Assembly: GCF_050589605.1 (NCBI RefSeq)
Contig: NZ_JBNGOO010000004.1
Strand: one strand, 5' to 3'
DNA: 64,000 bases
Source of the DNA: Granulosicoccus sp947495035
GTDB taxonomy: Bacteria; Pseudomonadota; Gammaproteobacteria; Granulosicoccales; Granulosicoccaceae
Within the stretch, counting starts at the first letter, position 1. Each line of letters starts with the position of its first letter. The notes under the pieces are model-generated. The model was not told where the DNA came from, made no database searches, and was given only the letters and a program-made list of their open reading frames with translations. Below are positions 43,128-52,643 of the stretch, one piece after another. The translations under genes were made by a program, and so were the position numbers.

Positions 43128-45914
43128 TCAGGACGCCGCGTCGGCCCAGCGCCACGCATATCCATAGTCGATCGTGGCGTCTCGCAAACGATCACGACTC
43201 CTGTCACGATCCCCAAGTCTCAACGCGATATTGGCCCTTGCGATGCGCCATCGAGAACCGTTGGCAGCTGTAGCTTCGGCTATCCTGTTCGTGGCCAGTG
43301 ACCGCATACCATCCAGAATGGCGCTGCTCACCACGTCCAGCTCGGCTCTGAGCCCCGCATCGACATGACGTGAATCGGCAACCCGCTCGATTTCATTGAC
43401 AGCCAGACTGGCATAGGTAAATACACGAGCCCCGTACCGGCTTGAGAGCTCGTTTTCCGATGTCCAGTAGCGGCTGTTCAACGCCCAATCCAGCCGCCGG
43501 GAAGCACCGGACAGAATTCGCTGAACCTGACCACTGGTGGTCGCCAGGATGCTCGCCAGATCGGACGCAGCCTGTGTCACATCGCTGTTGATTCCGACAC
43601 TGGCACTGTCGTCGGTATCGTCGCAGACATCTCCCAGTCCATCGTCATCCGCATCAGACTGATCGGCATTCGCGGTAGTCGGACAGTTGTCCAGACTGTC
43701 GCGTATGCCATCGCCGTCCTGATCCAGGAACGTACGGTCCGGATCCAGTGGATAGGCATCATCAACATCCAGGGTTCCGTCGTTATCATCATCAGTGTCG
43801 CAGGCATTGCCCAACTCATCGTCATCCGAATTGATCTGATCGGCATTGGTCACTGACGGGCAATTGTCCTCATCATCGCTGATACCATCGCCATCCTGGT
43901 CCAGAGTCGAGCGGTCCGGATCCAGCGGAAAGGCATCGTCGACATCCGGGATACCGTCATTGTCATCATCGCTGTCGCAGGCGTCGCCCAGTTCATCGTC
44001 GTCCGAATTGATCTGATCGGCATTGACCACTGAGAGGCAGTTGTCGTCACTGTCACGTATGCCGTCTTCGTCCTCGTCGGCAATCTGGCGGGCAGGATCC
44101 AGTGGATAATCATCGTCGACATCAGGTGTGCCGTCATCGTCGTCATCCGAATCGCAGACATTGCCATCGCCGTCACTGTCGGTATCGGTCAGATCGGTAC
44201 TGTTGACTGTCGGGCAGTTATCGAAAGCATCTCCGATACCATCACCATCGGCATCTTCTCCGTCCGGCGTGTTGTCACAGACATCGCCGAAACCATCATC
44301 GTCGGTATCCTGCTGATTCTCGTTGGCAATATCGGGACAGTTGTCAGCCGTTTCTGTATCGGCATCGAATTGCGGAATGCCATCGCCATCGCGGTCTGCA
44401 TCACAGACATCGCCGATGCCATCCTGATCGGCATCGTTCTGATCGGCGTTCATGATGGCTGGGCAGTTATCGCCCGCCTGCCCATCCATGCCCTCATCCG
44501 GAATACCATCGCCATCGCTGTCGATCACCGGAATATCGTTCAATGTCAGTTCGTAGGCACCGATATCGCAGGTATTACCGGCATTATCGTCAAGACGCGA
44601 GGCTTGCCTCTGGTCGACCCCCGGGCAACGATCGGCGGTACTCGCATCGATGGCCGGGCTGTTGAGCGTCAATGCCAGCGTCTGTGTCTGTCCGCCATTA
44701 CTGGCCAGCTGTGCTTCGACAACGCTGTAGATGTCATCGACGATCGTGAATACCCCGAGACTGCTGTTGCAGGAGGCATCGTCGGAAATCGAGGACGTTA
44801 CCGGCGCTATACTTACTGCGTTGTTGATGACCGCACAGTTGTCGGTGGTGCCATCCGACCCCTTGTTGTCGCCGACGATGGAGCTGATGAACTCCAGCCC
44901 ATTGAAGAAATTCGCCTGAGACAGTATTCCGCCACCACCGGAGCCACTGGTAGCCGTATTGTTGACAATCGTGCTGAATTCGATGGTGAACTTGACGATC
45001 GAGTTGCCAGATTCAGGCCGCTGTGAATAGATCGCGCCACCACCACTGGCGCTGTTACCCACCATGGTCGAGTTTGTTACTGACAGCCGCCTGGATCGTG
45101 ACCAGATTCCTCCTCCCAGATTGCTTGCCGAATTGCCGGTGAACAGACTTCGATTGACGCCAACGTCATCCGTATTGAAAACGTCATCATAGAATGCGCC
45201 GCCGGCATTGGCTCTGTTGCGATCGAACAATGAGCCTGTGATGTACCCCCGAGCATTGGTATACACCGCGCCACCACGACCGGCGGTACCGGGAAATGCG
45301 GAAACAGCGGAATTTCCGATGAATTCCGAGTTCCAGATATTCATGTAGGACGTGGCTCTTACTGCGCCACCGGAACCGTTACCAGCGACCTCATTGTTCT
45401 GCAGGCTGGAATACCGGATATTGATCTGCCAGTCGGCCTCTATCGCGCCACCACCACTGTCATTGGAAGAAACATTACCTGCGTTGAAGCGACCATTGCG
45501 CATCACCAGATTTTCAAAGTGGACAGAGCTTTCGGTAATGGACGGTGCCACACCGGGCGGTGCATTGACCTTGACCAGTCTGAAGTCCGGAGTGCCTGGC
45601 GCCGTACTGCGCTCTATGGTGCCATTCTGTATCCAGGTATGATTGGTATTGTCATCGTCGGTCTCCGGTTCTCCCTGAACGACAAGACCACTCTGGGTAC
45701 CGGGCTGAGGCGCTGTCAGAGTGAAGACCTTGCCCTGAAGGTCGATGTAATCCGTTTCACCATTGTTGGCCGATGCGTCCAGGGCAGCCTGCAAGGCGGC
45801 CACATCTCCTTCCGGGATATAGAAGGTCTCTGCGTGCAGGGAGTGACTGTAAACGAGCGCCACTGCGCCAGTTGCAAGCAGCCGGAAGACGGCGCCTATG
45901 CGAGGGTCAGACAT
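43128..45914 (-). CDS. Exported beta-helix protein with thrombospondin type 3 repeats
   Basis: 928 residues from ATG 45914 (GGAA upstream; ATG 45926 is possible but lacks a site). Signal peptide ends at SLHA (~27). Residues ~35-450 are a right-handed beta-helix of the polymorphic-repeat, choice-of-anchor-Q type (NSGGGAIEAD, GNSASGGGAIYS). Residues ~460-765 are Asp-rich calcium-binding thrombospondin type 3 repeats (DSDGDGIPD, DNCPxxxNADQ, GDxCD). The C-terminal ~160 residues are helical and unrecognised; no barrel or LPxTG is seen. Probably a secreted or surface calcium-stabilised protein, an adhesin or matrix component. Confidence 0.82.
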   Translation of the reverse strand: MSDPRIGAVFRLLATGAVALVYSHSLHAETFYIPEGDVAALQAALDASANNGETDYIDLQGKVFTLTAPQPGTQSGLVVQGEPETDDDNTNHTWIQNGTIERSTAPGTPDFRLVKVNAPPGVAPSITESSVHFENLVMRNGRFNAGNVSSNDSGGGAIEADWQINIRYSSLQNNEVAGNGSGGAVRATSYMNIWNSEFIGNSAVSAFPGTAGRGGAVYTNARGYITGSLFDRNRANAGGAFYDDVFNTDDVGVNRSLFTGNSASNLGGGIWSRSRRLSVTNSTMVGNSASGGGAIYSQRPESGNSIVKFTIEFSTIVNNTATSGSGGGGILSQANFFNGLEFISSIVGDNKGSDGTTDNCAVINNAVSIAPVTSSISDDASCNSSLGVFTIVDDIYSVVEAQLASNGGQTQTLALTLNSPAIDASTADRCPGVDQRQASRLDDNAGNTCDIGAYELTLNDIPVIDSDGDGIPDEGMDGQAGDNCPAIMNADQNDADQDGIGDVCDADRDGDGIPQFDADTETADNCPDIANENQQDTDDDGFGDVCDNTPDGEDADGDGIGDAFDNCPTVNSTDLTDTDSDGDGNVCDSDDDDDGTPDVDDDYPLDPARQIADEDEDGIRDSDDNCLSVVNADQINSDDDELGDACDSDDDNDGIPDVDDAFPLDPDRSTLDQDGDGISDDEDNCPSVTNADQINSDDDELGNACDTDDDNDGTLDVDDAYPLDPDRTFLDQDGDGIRDSLDNCPTTANADQSDADDDGLGDVCDDTDDSASVGINSDVTQAASDLASILATTSGQVQRILSGASRRLDWALNSRYWTSENELSSRYGARVFTYASLAVNEIERVADSRHVDAGLRAELDVVSSAILDGMRSLATNRIAEATAANGSRWRIARANIALRLGDRDRSRDRLRDATIDYGYAWRWADAAS
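43620..44160 (-). repeat. Three tandem 180-bp coding repeats (TSP3 units)
   Basis: Within the preceding gene, three successive 60-codon units start at DDDxDGxxDVDD and end at GxxCD. The DNA is similar between units, e.g. CAACTCATCG near 43813 and CAGTTCATCG 180 bases later. This is recent internal duplication and a likely site of copy-number variation. It is a coding repeat, not a CRISPR. Confidence 0.7.
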
Positions 45915-46166
45915 GCAATATTCCATTGATAGCGTGAGTGCCGCCGCAGAATAGCAATATCTTCCCCTCAGTGTTACTTCATCGGCTTGTGTTTGCGGGG
46001 CAAAGACAAAAGTTCACATCTGCTTTCGTTCATTATGAGATGCCAATCACATAAATGACAAAAAGGCGGTGTTCGGTCAGCTCATCGTCGACCCTTGAAC
46101 ATCAGCCCCGGCAGGTTCCGGAAAAACCAGCGCTGTCACCGGTACCGACTCGCAGAAGAGCTGACC

Positions 46167-47186
46167 CTACTCCGCCTTTTCCAACTGCATGCCGGTTACC
46201 GTACGTCGCTTCGCCACACGCATCTGCAACAGGATGACCAGAAACAGAAAGGCGCCGCGGATCACCTGTTGCCAGTAGGCGCTGAGTGAAATGGTGCCGC
46301 GTCCATTCTCGAAATTCAGGATATTGAAAACCAGACCCAGCAGCAGCGCACCGATCACGGTTGCAGTAATGGAACCCAGGCCGCCGGTCAGCAGAGTGCC
46401 ACCCACCACCACCGAGGCTATTGCAGACAACTCCCAGCCTACCCCTTCCAGTGGCTGTCCGGCACCGAATCCGGAGGCCAGGAAAACACCGGCGAGCCCG
46501 GCACAAGCCCCACTGAACAGATAGGCAAAGGCCTTGGCGCGTCCCACTTCCAGGCCCATCAGGGACGAGGCTTCCTCGCCCCCGCCGACGGCCAGCAAGG
46601 TACGGCCGAGAGAGCTGCGCTCCAGCACCACCCAGGCAAACACTGCCACGAGCAGCACGATGAGTATGCTCCACGGCACCACATCGAATGCCTTCTCCAT
46701 ACCCAGTCTGGTGAAATTGCTACTCCAGTCCACCGCAATGGTCTCGGCACCACTGAGCACCAGAGAGCCGCCCTTGGCAGCCAGCAAGGTGGCCAGAGTG
46801 GCAATGAAGGGAGGCACTCTGAGTGCCAGAATGATGAAGGCATTCAGTGCCCCGAACCCCAGTCCGGCGAGAATTCCGCCAGGCAAGGCGACCTGCAGAC
46901 CATAGGGACTGAGATAGGCGGCGCAAACGGAGCTGAACGCGGCTACCGATCCCACCGAGAGATCAATGCCACCGGTAATGATGACCAGGCACATGCCGAT
47001 GGAAATCAGGATGAACATGGCGTTGTAATTGAGAAAGGAGGCAATGTTGTAGGCACCGCCGAAATTCTCGTAACGCATCAACCCGAACACGATCAGACAG
47101 ATCAGTGCCAGGAACACACCGACGGTCTGTCCACTGCCTCGCAGCAGCGGTCGCAGGTCGAACAGATTGTCTGTTGCCGAGTTCAT
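46167..47186 (-). CDS. yjfF: Sugar ABC transporter permease, YjfF-like
   Basis: 339 residues, 8-10 helices, ribose/galactofuranose-type permease. The family loop ITGGIDLSVGSV (~70-81) and the C-terminal ELSAIASVVVGGTLLTGG match E. coli YjfF closely. The start overlaps the stop of the previous permease by ATGA. Last gene of the four-gene importer, which by resemblance of all components takes up galactofuranose or a related sugar. Confidence 0.85.
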   Translation of the reverse strand: MNSATDNLFDLRPLLRGSGQTVGVFLALICLIVFGLMRYENFGGAYNIASFLNYNAMFILISIGMCLVIITGGIDLSVGSVAAFSSVCAAYLSPYGLQVALPGGILAGLGFGALNAFIILALRVPPFIATLATLLAAKGGSLVLSGAETIAVDWSSNFTRLGMEKAFDVVPWSILIVLLVAVFAWVVLERSSLGRTLLAVGGGEEASSLMGLEVGRAKAFAYLFSGACAGLAGVFLASGFGAGQPLEGVGWELSAIASVVVGGTLLTGGLGSITATVIGALLLGLVFNILNFENGRGTISLSAYWQQVIRGAFLFLVILLQMRVAKRRTVTGMQLEKAE

Positions 47187-48184
47187 TCGCGTCGTCCCTG
47201 TTGCAGTGCAACGGCTGCGACGATGATGCCAGCCTTGGCAATCAGAGCCACTTCATCCTCGATACCATTGGCCAGCAAGGTGTACTTCACCAGTTGAATG
47301 ATGACCGCCCCCAGCAGCGCACCGAATACCGGCGCTCGCCCACCCTGCAACAAGGCGCCACCTACGACCGCTGCGGCGATGGCGTCAAGCTCCATCAGAT
47401 TGCCATTGCGCGCGGCATCGGATGCCGAGTTGATCGCGACCACCACCAGCCCGGCAATGCCGGACAGAAAGGCACAGATGATATAGACGCTGATCTTCAC
47501 TCGTCTTACCGGCACACCGGACAATTCGGCTGCGCGCTCGTTGCCACCCACGGCCAGCAGGTGCCGCCCGTGCAGAGTGCGGGTCACCAGCCAGAACGCA
47601 ATACCGGCTATCACGACCGCCAGCCATCCCTGAAACGGCAGACCGAGCACACGGCCGGTACCCAGGTAGCTGAAGGCCGGATTGCTGAAGGTCTGCAGAT
47701 TGCCATTGGTCAGCACTTGGGCAATGCCCCGCCCAGAGATAAACAGGATCAGGGTGGCGATGATGGGCTGTACGCGCAATACGCTGATCATGATGCCGTT
47801 GAACAGGCCACAGGCCATGGCGACCAGCAGTGGCAATGCAATGGCGAGCATCAGTCCGATGACCGGATTGGCCAGACCGAAGGCAGAACCGAAGATCAGT
47901 GGCGCCATTGCTCCGGCAAGCGCCATGACAGCACCGACCGACAGATCGATTCCTCCGGTCGCTATGACCAGGGTCATGCCTACCGCCACGATGGCAATGG
48001 TCGCCACCTGACTGATATTGACGAACAGTGTCTGCCATTGCAGAAAGTTCGGTGTGATCAGGACATTGACCAGCAGCAGTACAGCCAGCGCCACCAGAGT
48101 GCCATAGCGCCCCAGCAGGCTTCGCCAGGAAACACCGCTTGTCGTACTCCCGGATACCCCCGGATTTGCAACACTTGTGTTCAT
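47183..48184 (-). CDS. ytfT: Sugar ABC transporter permease, YtfT-like
   Basis: 333 residues. GMTLVIATGGIDLSVGAVMA (~70-89) is nearly identical to the E. coli YtfT loop; RVQPIIATLI and ELDAIAAAVVGGALLQGG also fit. GGGAG precedes ATG 48184, and ATGA overlaps join it to both neighbours. It forms the membrane channel as a heterodimer with the YjfF-like protein. Confidence 0.87.
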   Translation of the reverse strand: MNTSVANPGVSGSTTSGVSWRSLLGRYGTLVALAVLLLVNVLITPNFLQWQTLFVNISQVATIAIVAVGMTLVIATGGIDLSVGAVMALAGAMAPLIFGSAFGLANPVIGLMLAIALPLLVAMACGLFNGIMISVLRVQPIIATLILFISGRGIAQVLTNGNLQTFSNPAFSYLGTGRVLGLPFQGWLAVVIAGIAFWLVTRTLHGRHLLAVGGNERAAELSGVPVRRVKISVYIICAFLSGIAGLVVVAINSASDAARNGNLMELDAIAAAVVGGALLQGGRAPVFGALLGAVIIQLVKYTLLANGIEDEVALIAKAGIIVAAVALQQGRRE

Positions 48185-49722
48185 GTGACTCCCTGCTGTA
48201 CGTCCTGATCCGGGGCTCGGGCAATGGCACTGATCAGCCCTTCCTCGGTGATTCCCGGATTACTCATGCGACTGACCGATACCCCATCCTGCATCACCAC
48301 GATATGATCCGCCCCCTCGACCAGCTCCTCGAACTCCGACGAGATCAACAACACCCCCACACCGGCTTCCACATGCTGGCGGATGATTGCCTGTATCTCG
48401 AACTTCGCACCGACGTCCACGCCGCGAGTCGGTTCATCCAGAATCAGCAACTTCGGATGGATGGCCAGCCACCGTGCCAGCAGCACTTTCTGCTGGTTGC
48501 CGCCGGACAACTCGCGAATCGGTTGATCCATGTCATTCAGCTTGATACCCAGTGACTGGATGAAGCCTTCAACCAGCTCGCGCTCCCGGGCACGATCGAT
48601 ACGGCCATGACGGGTCAGCGCCGGCAACAGTGCCAGCGTCAGATTCTCGCGGACCGACATGTCGGGGATGATGCCCTCGGCCTTGCGATCCTCTGTCAGA
48701 AAGCCGATGCCACTGTTGATTGCCGCAGACGGCGTCGACGGGGGTGCGCTGTTGCCGGCAAATTCCAGGGTGCCCGCCGTCAGACTGTCCGCACCGAAGA
48801 TCGCACGAGCTGCCTCGGTTCGACCGGAACCCAGCAAGCCTCCCAGTCCGACGATTTCGCCCGAACGCACCGACAAGTCCAGTGAACGCAGACGACGATT
48901 CGTGGCCACGCCCCGGGCATCGAACACCAGCTCACCCGCTGTATTCGTGCCGCCACCCAGCTCGGTCATGCCCGCGGCCTGAATGTCGCTGACCTCGCGC
49001 CCCAGCATCTCGGCAATCAGCGAGGTCTTGTCGGTATCGGCAATGGGATGATCTGCAATGGTGGCACCATCACGCATGATGGTCACACGGTCGCAGATGG
49101 TGAACAGCTCATCCAGAAAGTGCGATACATACAGTACCGATGTACCCGCCTCGCGCAAGCGTTTCACCACGGAAAACAGCACGGCCACTTCTCGCTCATC
49201 CAGCGAGGACGTCGGTTCATCCATGATGACCAGTTGTGCCTCCAGCGATACGGCGCGAGCAATGGCCACCAGTTGCTGAATGGCCGTGGAGTATTCCCCC
49301 AGCGGCGCATGCACATCCACGTCGATTCCGAAATCGGTGAGTATCCGCCGCGTTCTCTCGTGCGCGCGCCGCCAGTCGATGAGCCCCAGACGCGTACGTG
49401 GTTCATAACCCAGAACGACATTCTCGGTCACGCTTCGCAGTGGTACCAGCGTCAGTTCCTGATAGATCGTTGAAATACCCGCCGCCTGGGCCTCGCGTGG
49501 GGAGGCCACCTGCAGCGGCTTGTCGGCAAAGCTCACTTCACCGGCGTCACGCATGTACACACCGGTGAGTATCTTGATCAGGGTGGATTTGCCCGCCCCG
49601 TTCTGACCAATCAGGCCGTGAACTTCTCCCGGCCCGACAGTGAGCGATGCACCGTCCAGTGCCACCGCCCCGGCGAATGACTTGGCGATGCCCCGCATCG
49701 CCAGCAGAGGTGCATCACTCAC
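48181..49722 (-). CDS. ytfR: Sugar ABC transporter ATP-binding protein, YtfR-like (double cassette)
   Basis: 513 residues with two fused nucleotide-binding domains, as in RbsA/MglA/YtfR. The first Walker A is GQNGAGKST (39-47), with Walker B LVIMDEPTSSLD and the H-loop. The second half has signature LSGGNQQK and LLILDEPTRGVDVG, with a degenerate second Walker A (GLLGSGRTE), as usual for this class. Energises the importer. It starts 5 bases after the binding-protein stop. Confidence 0.92.
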   Translation of the reverse strand: MSDAPLLAMRGIAKSFAGAVALDGASLTVGPGEVHGLIGQNGAGKSTLIKILTGVYMRDAGEVSFADKPLQVASPREAQAAGISTIYQELTLVPLRSVTENVVLGYEPRTRLGLIDWRRAHERTRRILTDFGIDVDVHAPLGEYSTAIQQLVAIARAVSLEAQLVIMDEPTSSLDEREVAVLFSVVKRLREAGTSVLYVSHFLDELFTICDRVTIMRDGATIADHPIADTDKTSLIAEMLGREVSDIQAAGMTELGGGTNTAGELVFDARGVATNRRLRSLDLSVRSGEIVGLGGLLGSGRTEAARAIFGADSLTAGTLEFAGNSAPPSTPSAAINSGIGFLTEDRKAEGIIPDMSVRENLTLALLPALTRHGRIDRARERELVEGFIQSLGIKLNDMDQPIRELSGGNQQKVLLARWLAIHPKLLILDEPTRGVDVGAKFEIQAIIRQHVEAGVGVLLISSEFEELVEGADHIVVMQDGVSVSRMSNPGITEEGLISAIARAPDQDVQQGVT

Positions 49723-49727
49723 GACGA

Positions 49728-50711
49728 TCAGTAGGCTTCGTCGATGTGATCGGCAGCGTTTTCTGCCGTGAAGATGCGATCCTGAACCTGAACCCAGGGC
49801 TCGATTTCCTCACCGGCGATATAGCGTTCCATGACATCACAGGCCACAGGGCCGAAGAACGGGGAAGACTCGACAGTTACGCCCATCTTGCCGTCGATGA
49901 TGGCCTGCAAGGCATCCCGTGTACCGTCAATGGATACAACCAGCACATCCTCTCCGGGCTTGCGTCCGGCCAGCGTCAGCGCCTGAATGGCACCGATGGC
50001 CATTTCATCGTTGTGTGCATACACGATGTTCACATCCGGATGCGCCTGCAGCAGCGTCTCCATCACCTGTCGCCCGAGATCTCGCGCAAAGTCACCGGAC
50101 TGGGATGCCACGATGGTCATGTTGTCGTGTTGAGCCATCACATCGTCAAAGCCCTTGCGCCGATCATTGGCCGGTGACGAACCCGTCGTGCCTTCCAGTT
50201 CGACGATCACGCCCTGCTCGCCCTTGAAATTCTCCAGCGTCCACTCGGCCACTCGTCGCCCCTGATCGATGAAGTCGGAGCCGAGAAAGGCGACATAGTC
50301 ACGACCCGCCTGGGCGACTGCCGGATCGACTGAACGATCCACCAGGAATGTGGGAATGCCGGCAGCCTTGGCTTTCATGACCGCGGGAATCAGCGGCTTC
50401 TCTTCACGCGGAGGCAGGAAGAGTACATCGATACCCTGGGCAATCATGGAGTCCACATCCGCTACCTGCTTGGCAGCAGAACCAGCGGCATCGGTGGAAA
50501 TCAGATCCCAGTTGCAGCTCTCGGCCGTATCCACGAAGGATTGGGTTTCGGCGATACGCCAGGGGTTGTTGCTCTCCATCTGGGAGAAACCCACCTTGTA
50601 GCGATCCTTCTTCTCGAGTTTGGGCAGATCCTGCGCGTGAGCGGTACCGGCGACCACTGCCAGCGCGAGACTGACGGCAGTGACTACCTGGGTGAGTCCA
50701 TTGTTTTTCAT
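49728..50711 (-). CDS. ytfQ: Periplasmic sugar-binding protein, YtfQ-like
   Basis: 327 residues. ATG 50711 has GAGG six bases upstream. Signal peptide ends TAHA (~24). Close to E. coli YtfQ in motif order: VGFSQ...WRIAET, VDRSVD, VELEGTTG, DRRKGF, SQSGDF, VYAHNDEMAIGAIQAL and SIDGTRDAL. YtfQ binds galactofuranose, the likely ligand type here. First gene of the transporter operon, divergent from a GMC oxidoreductase gene that may act on the same sugar or a derived alcohol. Confidence 0.9.
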   Translation of the reverse strand: MKNNGLTQVVTAVSLALAVVAGTAHAQDLPKLEKKDRYKVGFSQMESNNPWRIAETQSFVDTAESCNWDLISTDAAGSAAKQVADVDSMIAQGIDVLFLPPREEKPLIPAVMKAKAAGIPTFLVDRSVDPAVAQAGRDYVAFLGSDFIDQGRRVAEWTLENFKGEQGVIVELEGTTGSSPANDRRKGFDDVMAQHDNMTIVASQSGDFARDLGRQVMETLLQAHPDVNIVYAHNDEMAIGAIQALTLAGRKPGEDVLVVSIDGTRDALQAIIDGKMGVTVESSPFFGPVACDVMERYIAGEEIEPWVQVQDRIFTAENAADHIDEAY

Positions 50712-50850
50712 GTGTTGCCTCTTCATTTCCGTGGGATTGGTGGAACCGCGGAAGGATCTGCGCCCGTCTCGCGACTTCATTGATGGTTCGAGATCACACC
50801 GCTCCAGCGACGAGCAATACCGACAATCTCGCCCGGCCTGGCAAAACGCC

Positions 50851-50880
50851 TTGCTCGTTTGGTATGACCATAGTTAGAAT
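50851..50880 (+). promoter_or_regulatory. Candidate promoter with GntR/FadR-type operator TGGTATGACCA
   Basis: TTGCTC (50851-50856) and TAGAAT (50875-50880), 18 bases apart, read toward the GMC gene. In the spacer, TGGTATGACCA (50860-50870) fits the TGGTnnnACCA consensus of FadR-subfamily GntR regulators such as PdhR. A second, imperfect dyad (ATTGGACCGAAT) follows at about 50890. The site sits between two divergent units and could control both. No GntR gene lies in the window. Confidence 0.4.
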
Positions 50881-50966
50881 GCTAGTCTCATTGGACCGAA
50901 TGTGTCAACACCCGGAAAAAATCCTTTTTCCTTCCTGTCGACACATCCCACCGAGGAGAGTCGTTC

Positions 50967-52586
50967 ATGAGCGAGACAGTCGATCACATCGTCATCGGAG
51001 GAGGCTCCTCCGGCTGCGTGGCTGCCGCCGGACTGGTCAGGTCCGGTGCCCGGGTTCTGGTGCTCGAGGCCGGCCATTCGAACCGTCATCCCTTGCTGGA
51101 CATGCCCCCGGGCATATTCAAGATGATCAACGGTTCGCGCTTCATGCGCTATCACCACACGGAGCCGCAGGCGCATCTGGACGGACGCGTGCACGATATC
51201 CCGCAGGGCAATGTGCTTGGCGGCGGCTCGTCGGTCAACGCACAGGTCTACATGCGCGGCCGCCCCTCGGACTACGACGAATGGGAAGAAATACTGCGCG
51301 GCAACAACGACACCGTCGGCTGGGGCTGGAAGGATGTGCTTCCGCATTTTCGGGGCATGGAGGGCAATGAACGGCTGCTTGACGAACGTCATGGCAGCGA
51401 TGGGCCACTGCTGGTATCCGACCCCGGACACATCAATGAAGTATCTCGCTGGTTCGTACAGGCCGTGCAGTCCATGGGTGAGCCGTTCAACAGCGATTTC
51501 AACGGTGCATCGCAACGCGGCGTCGGCTTCTATCAGTTCATGAACCGGGCCGGTCGTCGCTGCTCGGCGGCCTACTCCCATCTGTCACCCTTGCAGGACG
51601 ATCCGAACCTTGAGGTGCGACTGCACTGCGAAGTGCAACGAATCCTGCTGCAGGACAATCGCGCCTGTGCCGTGGAGTATCGTGACCGATCCGGGCAGTT
51701 GCACACAGTCCATGCCGACGGTGAAATCATACTGGCAGCAGGCTCTCTGGTGACGCCCAAGTTGCTGATGCTCTCGGGCATCGGCCCGGCCGACCATCTG
51801 GCCGAGCACGACATTGCCTGCACGGTCGATCTTCAAGGGGTGGGGCAGAACCTGATCGACCATCCTGAAGTCCCCATGACGGCTCTGACCAATGGCCCCT
51901 ACGGATACTACAAGCAGGGTGAGGGTTGGCGCATGCTGAAGAACGGCTTGCAGTTCAAGCTGTTCGGTTCCGGGCCGATCACCACGGCCGGTGTCGAGGC
52001 CGGTGCCTTCATCAACCCGATGGAGCGCGATGCCACGCCCACCATTCAGGCCTTCTGCCCGCCCATCGTGTACCTCGACCGGGACACACTCGGTGAAGTT
52101 GAAAACGGATATGGTCTGACCATAACAACCGTTGTCGTCAAACCAAAGTCGCGCGGCGAGGTTCGACTGGCCTCCGCCGACCCGTCTGCCATGCCACGAG
52201 TCTCACCGAACCTGCTGAAGCACGAAGACGACATGCGCACGATGATCGCCGGCCAGCGCTTCTTTCTGGAAGCTCTGCGTCAATCGCCGCTGGCAAGCCG
52301 CATCAAGCGCATCGCCGTACCACCCGATGGCCGCGATGACGACGAGACGCTGCGCAATCATTGCAAGCGCTTCGTCAAGACCAACTACCACCCCAGCGGT
52401 ACTGCCCGCATGGGTCGTGATGGTGATCGCGATGCGGTGCTTGACGCCCGCCTGCGGGTGCGCGGCGTCGATGGGCTGCGGGTATGTGATCTGTCGGCCA
52501 TGCCGAACATCAACGCCGGCAACACCAATGCACCGGCAATGATGCTCGGTGATCGCTGTGCCGATCTGGTCAGTGGACGGCTTTGA
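50967..52586 (+). CDS. GMC-family oxidoreductase (choline/alcohol dehydrogenase-like)
   Basis: 539 residues. GGAGAG seven bases before ATG 50967. FAD-binding IGGGSSG (~10-16), LEAGHSNRHP, GMC signature 1 GNVLGGGSSVNAQVYMRG (~88-105), signature 2 near 260 (GSLVTPKLLMLSGIGP), catalytic His in NYHPSGTARMG (~475) and the Asn partner in NAGNTNAP (~519). Complete active site, unlike the GMC at 23.6 kb. Cytoplasmic. Oxidises a primary or sugar alcohol, probably linked to the divergent importer. Confidence 0.9.
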   Translation: MSETVDHIVIGGGSSGCVAAAGLVRSGARVLVLEAGHSNRHPLLDMPPGIFKMINGSRFMRYHHTEPQAHLDGRVHDIPQGNVLGGGSSVNAQVYMRGRPSDYDEWEEILRGNNDTVGWGWKDVLPHFRGMEGNERLLDERHGSDGPLLVSDPGHINEVSRWFVQAVQSMGEPFNSDFNGASQRGVGFYQFMNRAGRRCSAAYSHLSPLQDDPNLEVRLHCEVQRILLQDNRACAVEYRDRSGQLHTVHADGEIILAAGSLVTPKLLMLSGIGPADHLAEHDIACTVDLQGVGQNLIDHPEVPMTALTNGPYGYYKQGEGWRMLKNGLQFKLFGSGPITTAGVEAGAFINPMERDATPTIQAFCPPIVYLDRDTLGEVENGYGLTITTVVVKPKSRGEVRLASADPSAMPRVSPNLLKHEDDMRTMIAGQRFFLEALRQSPLASRIKRIAVPPDGRDDDETLRNHCKRFVKTNYHPSGTARMGRDGDRDAVLDARLRVRGVDGLRVCDLSAMPNINAGNTNAPAMMLGDRCADLVSGRL

Positions 52587-52643
52587 TGGCTGTAGCCGTC
52601 CCGGCGACGACTCGGCCGATACTGCCGCACCGGGCGGCGTATC

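Noticed and set aside
43620..44160. Regular repeats resembling a CRISPR or satellite array
   Set aside because: They are in-frame 180-bp coding units for calcium-binding TSP3 repeats, with no short identical repeats separated by unique spacers.
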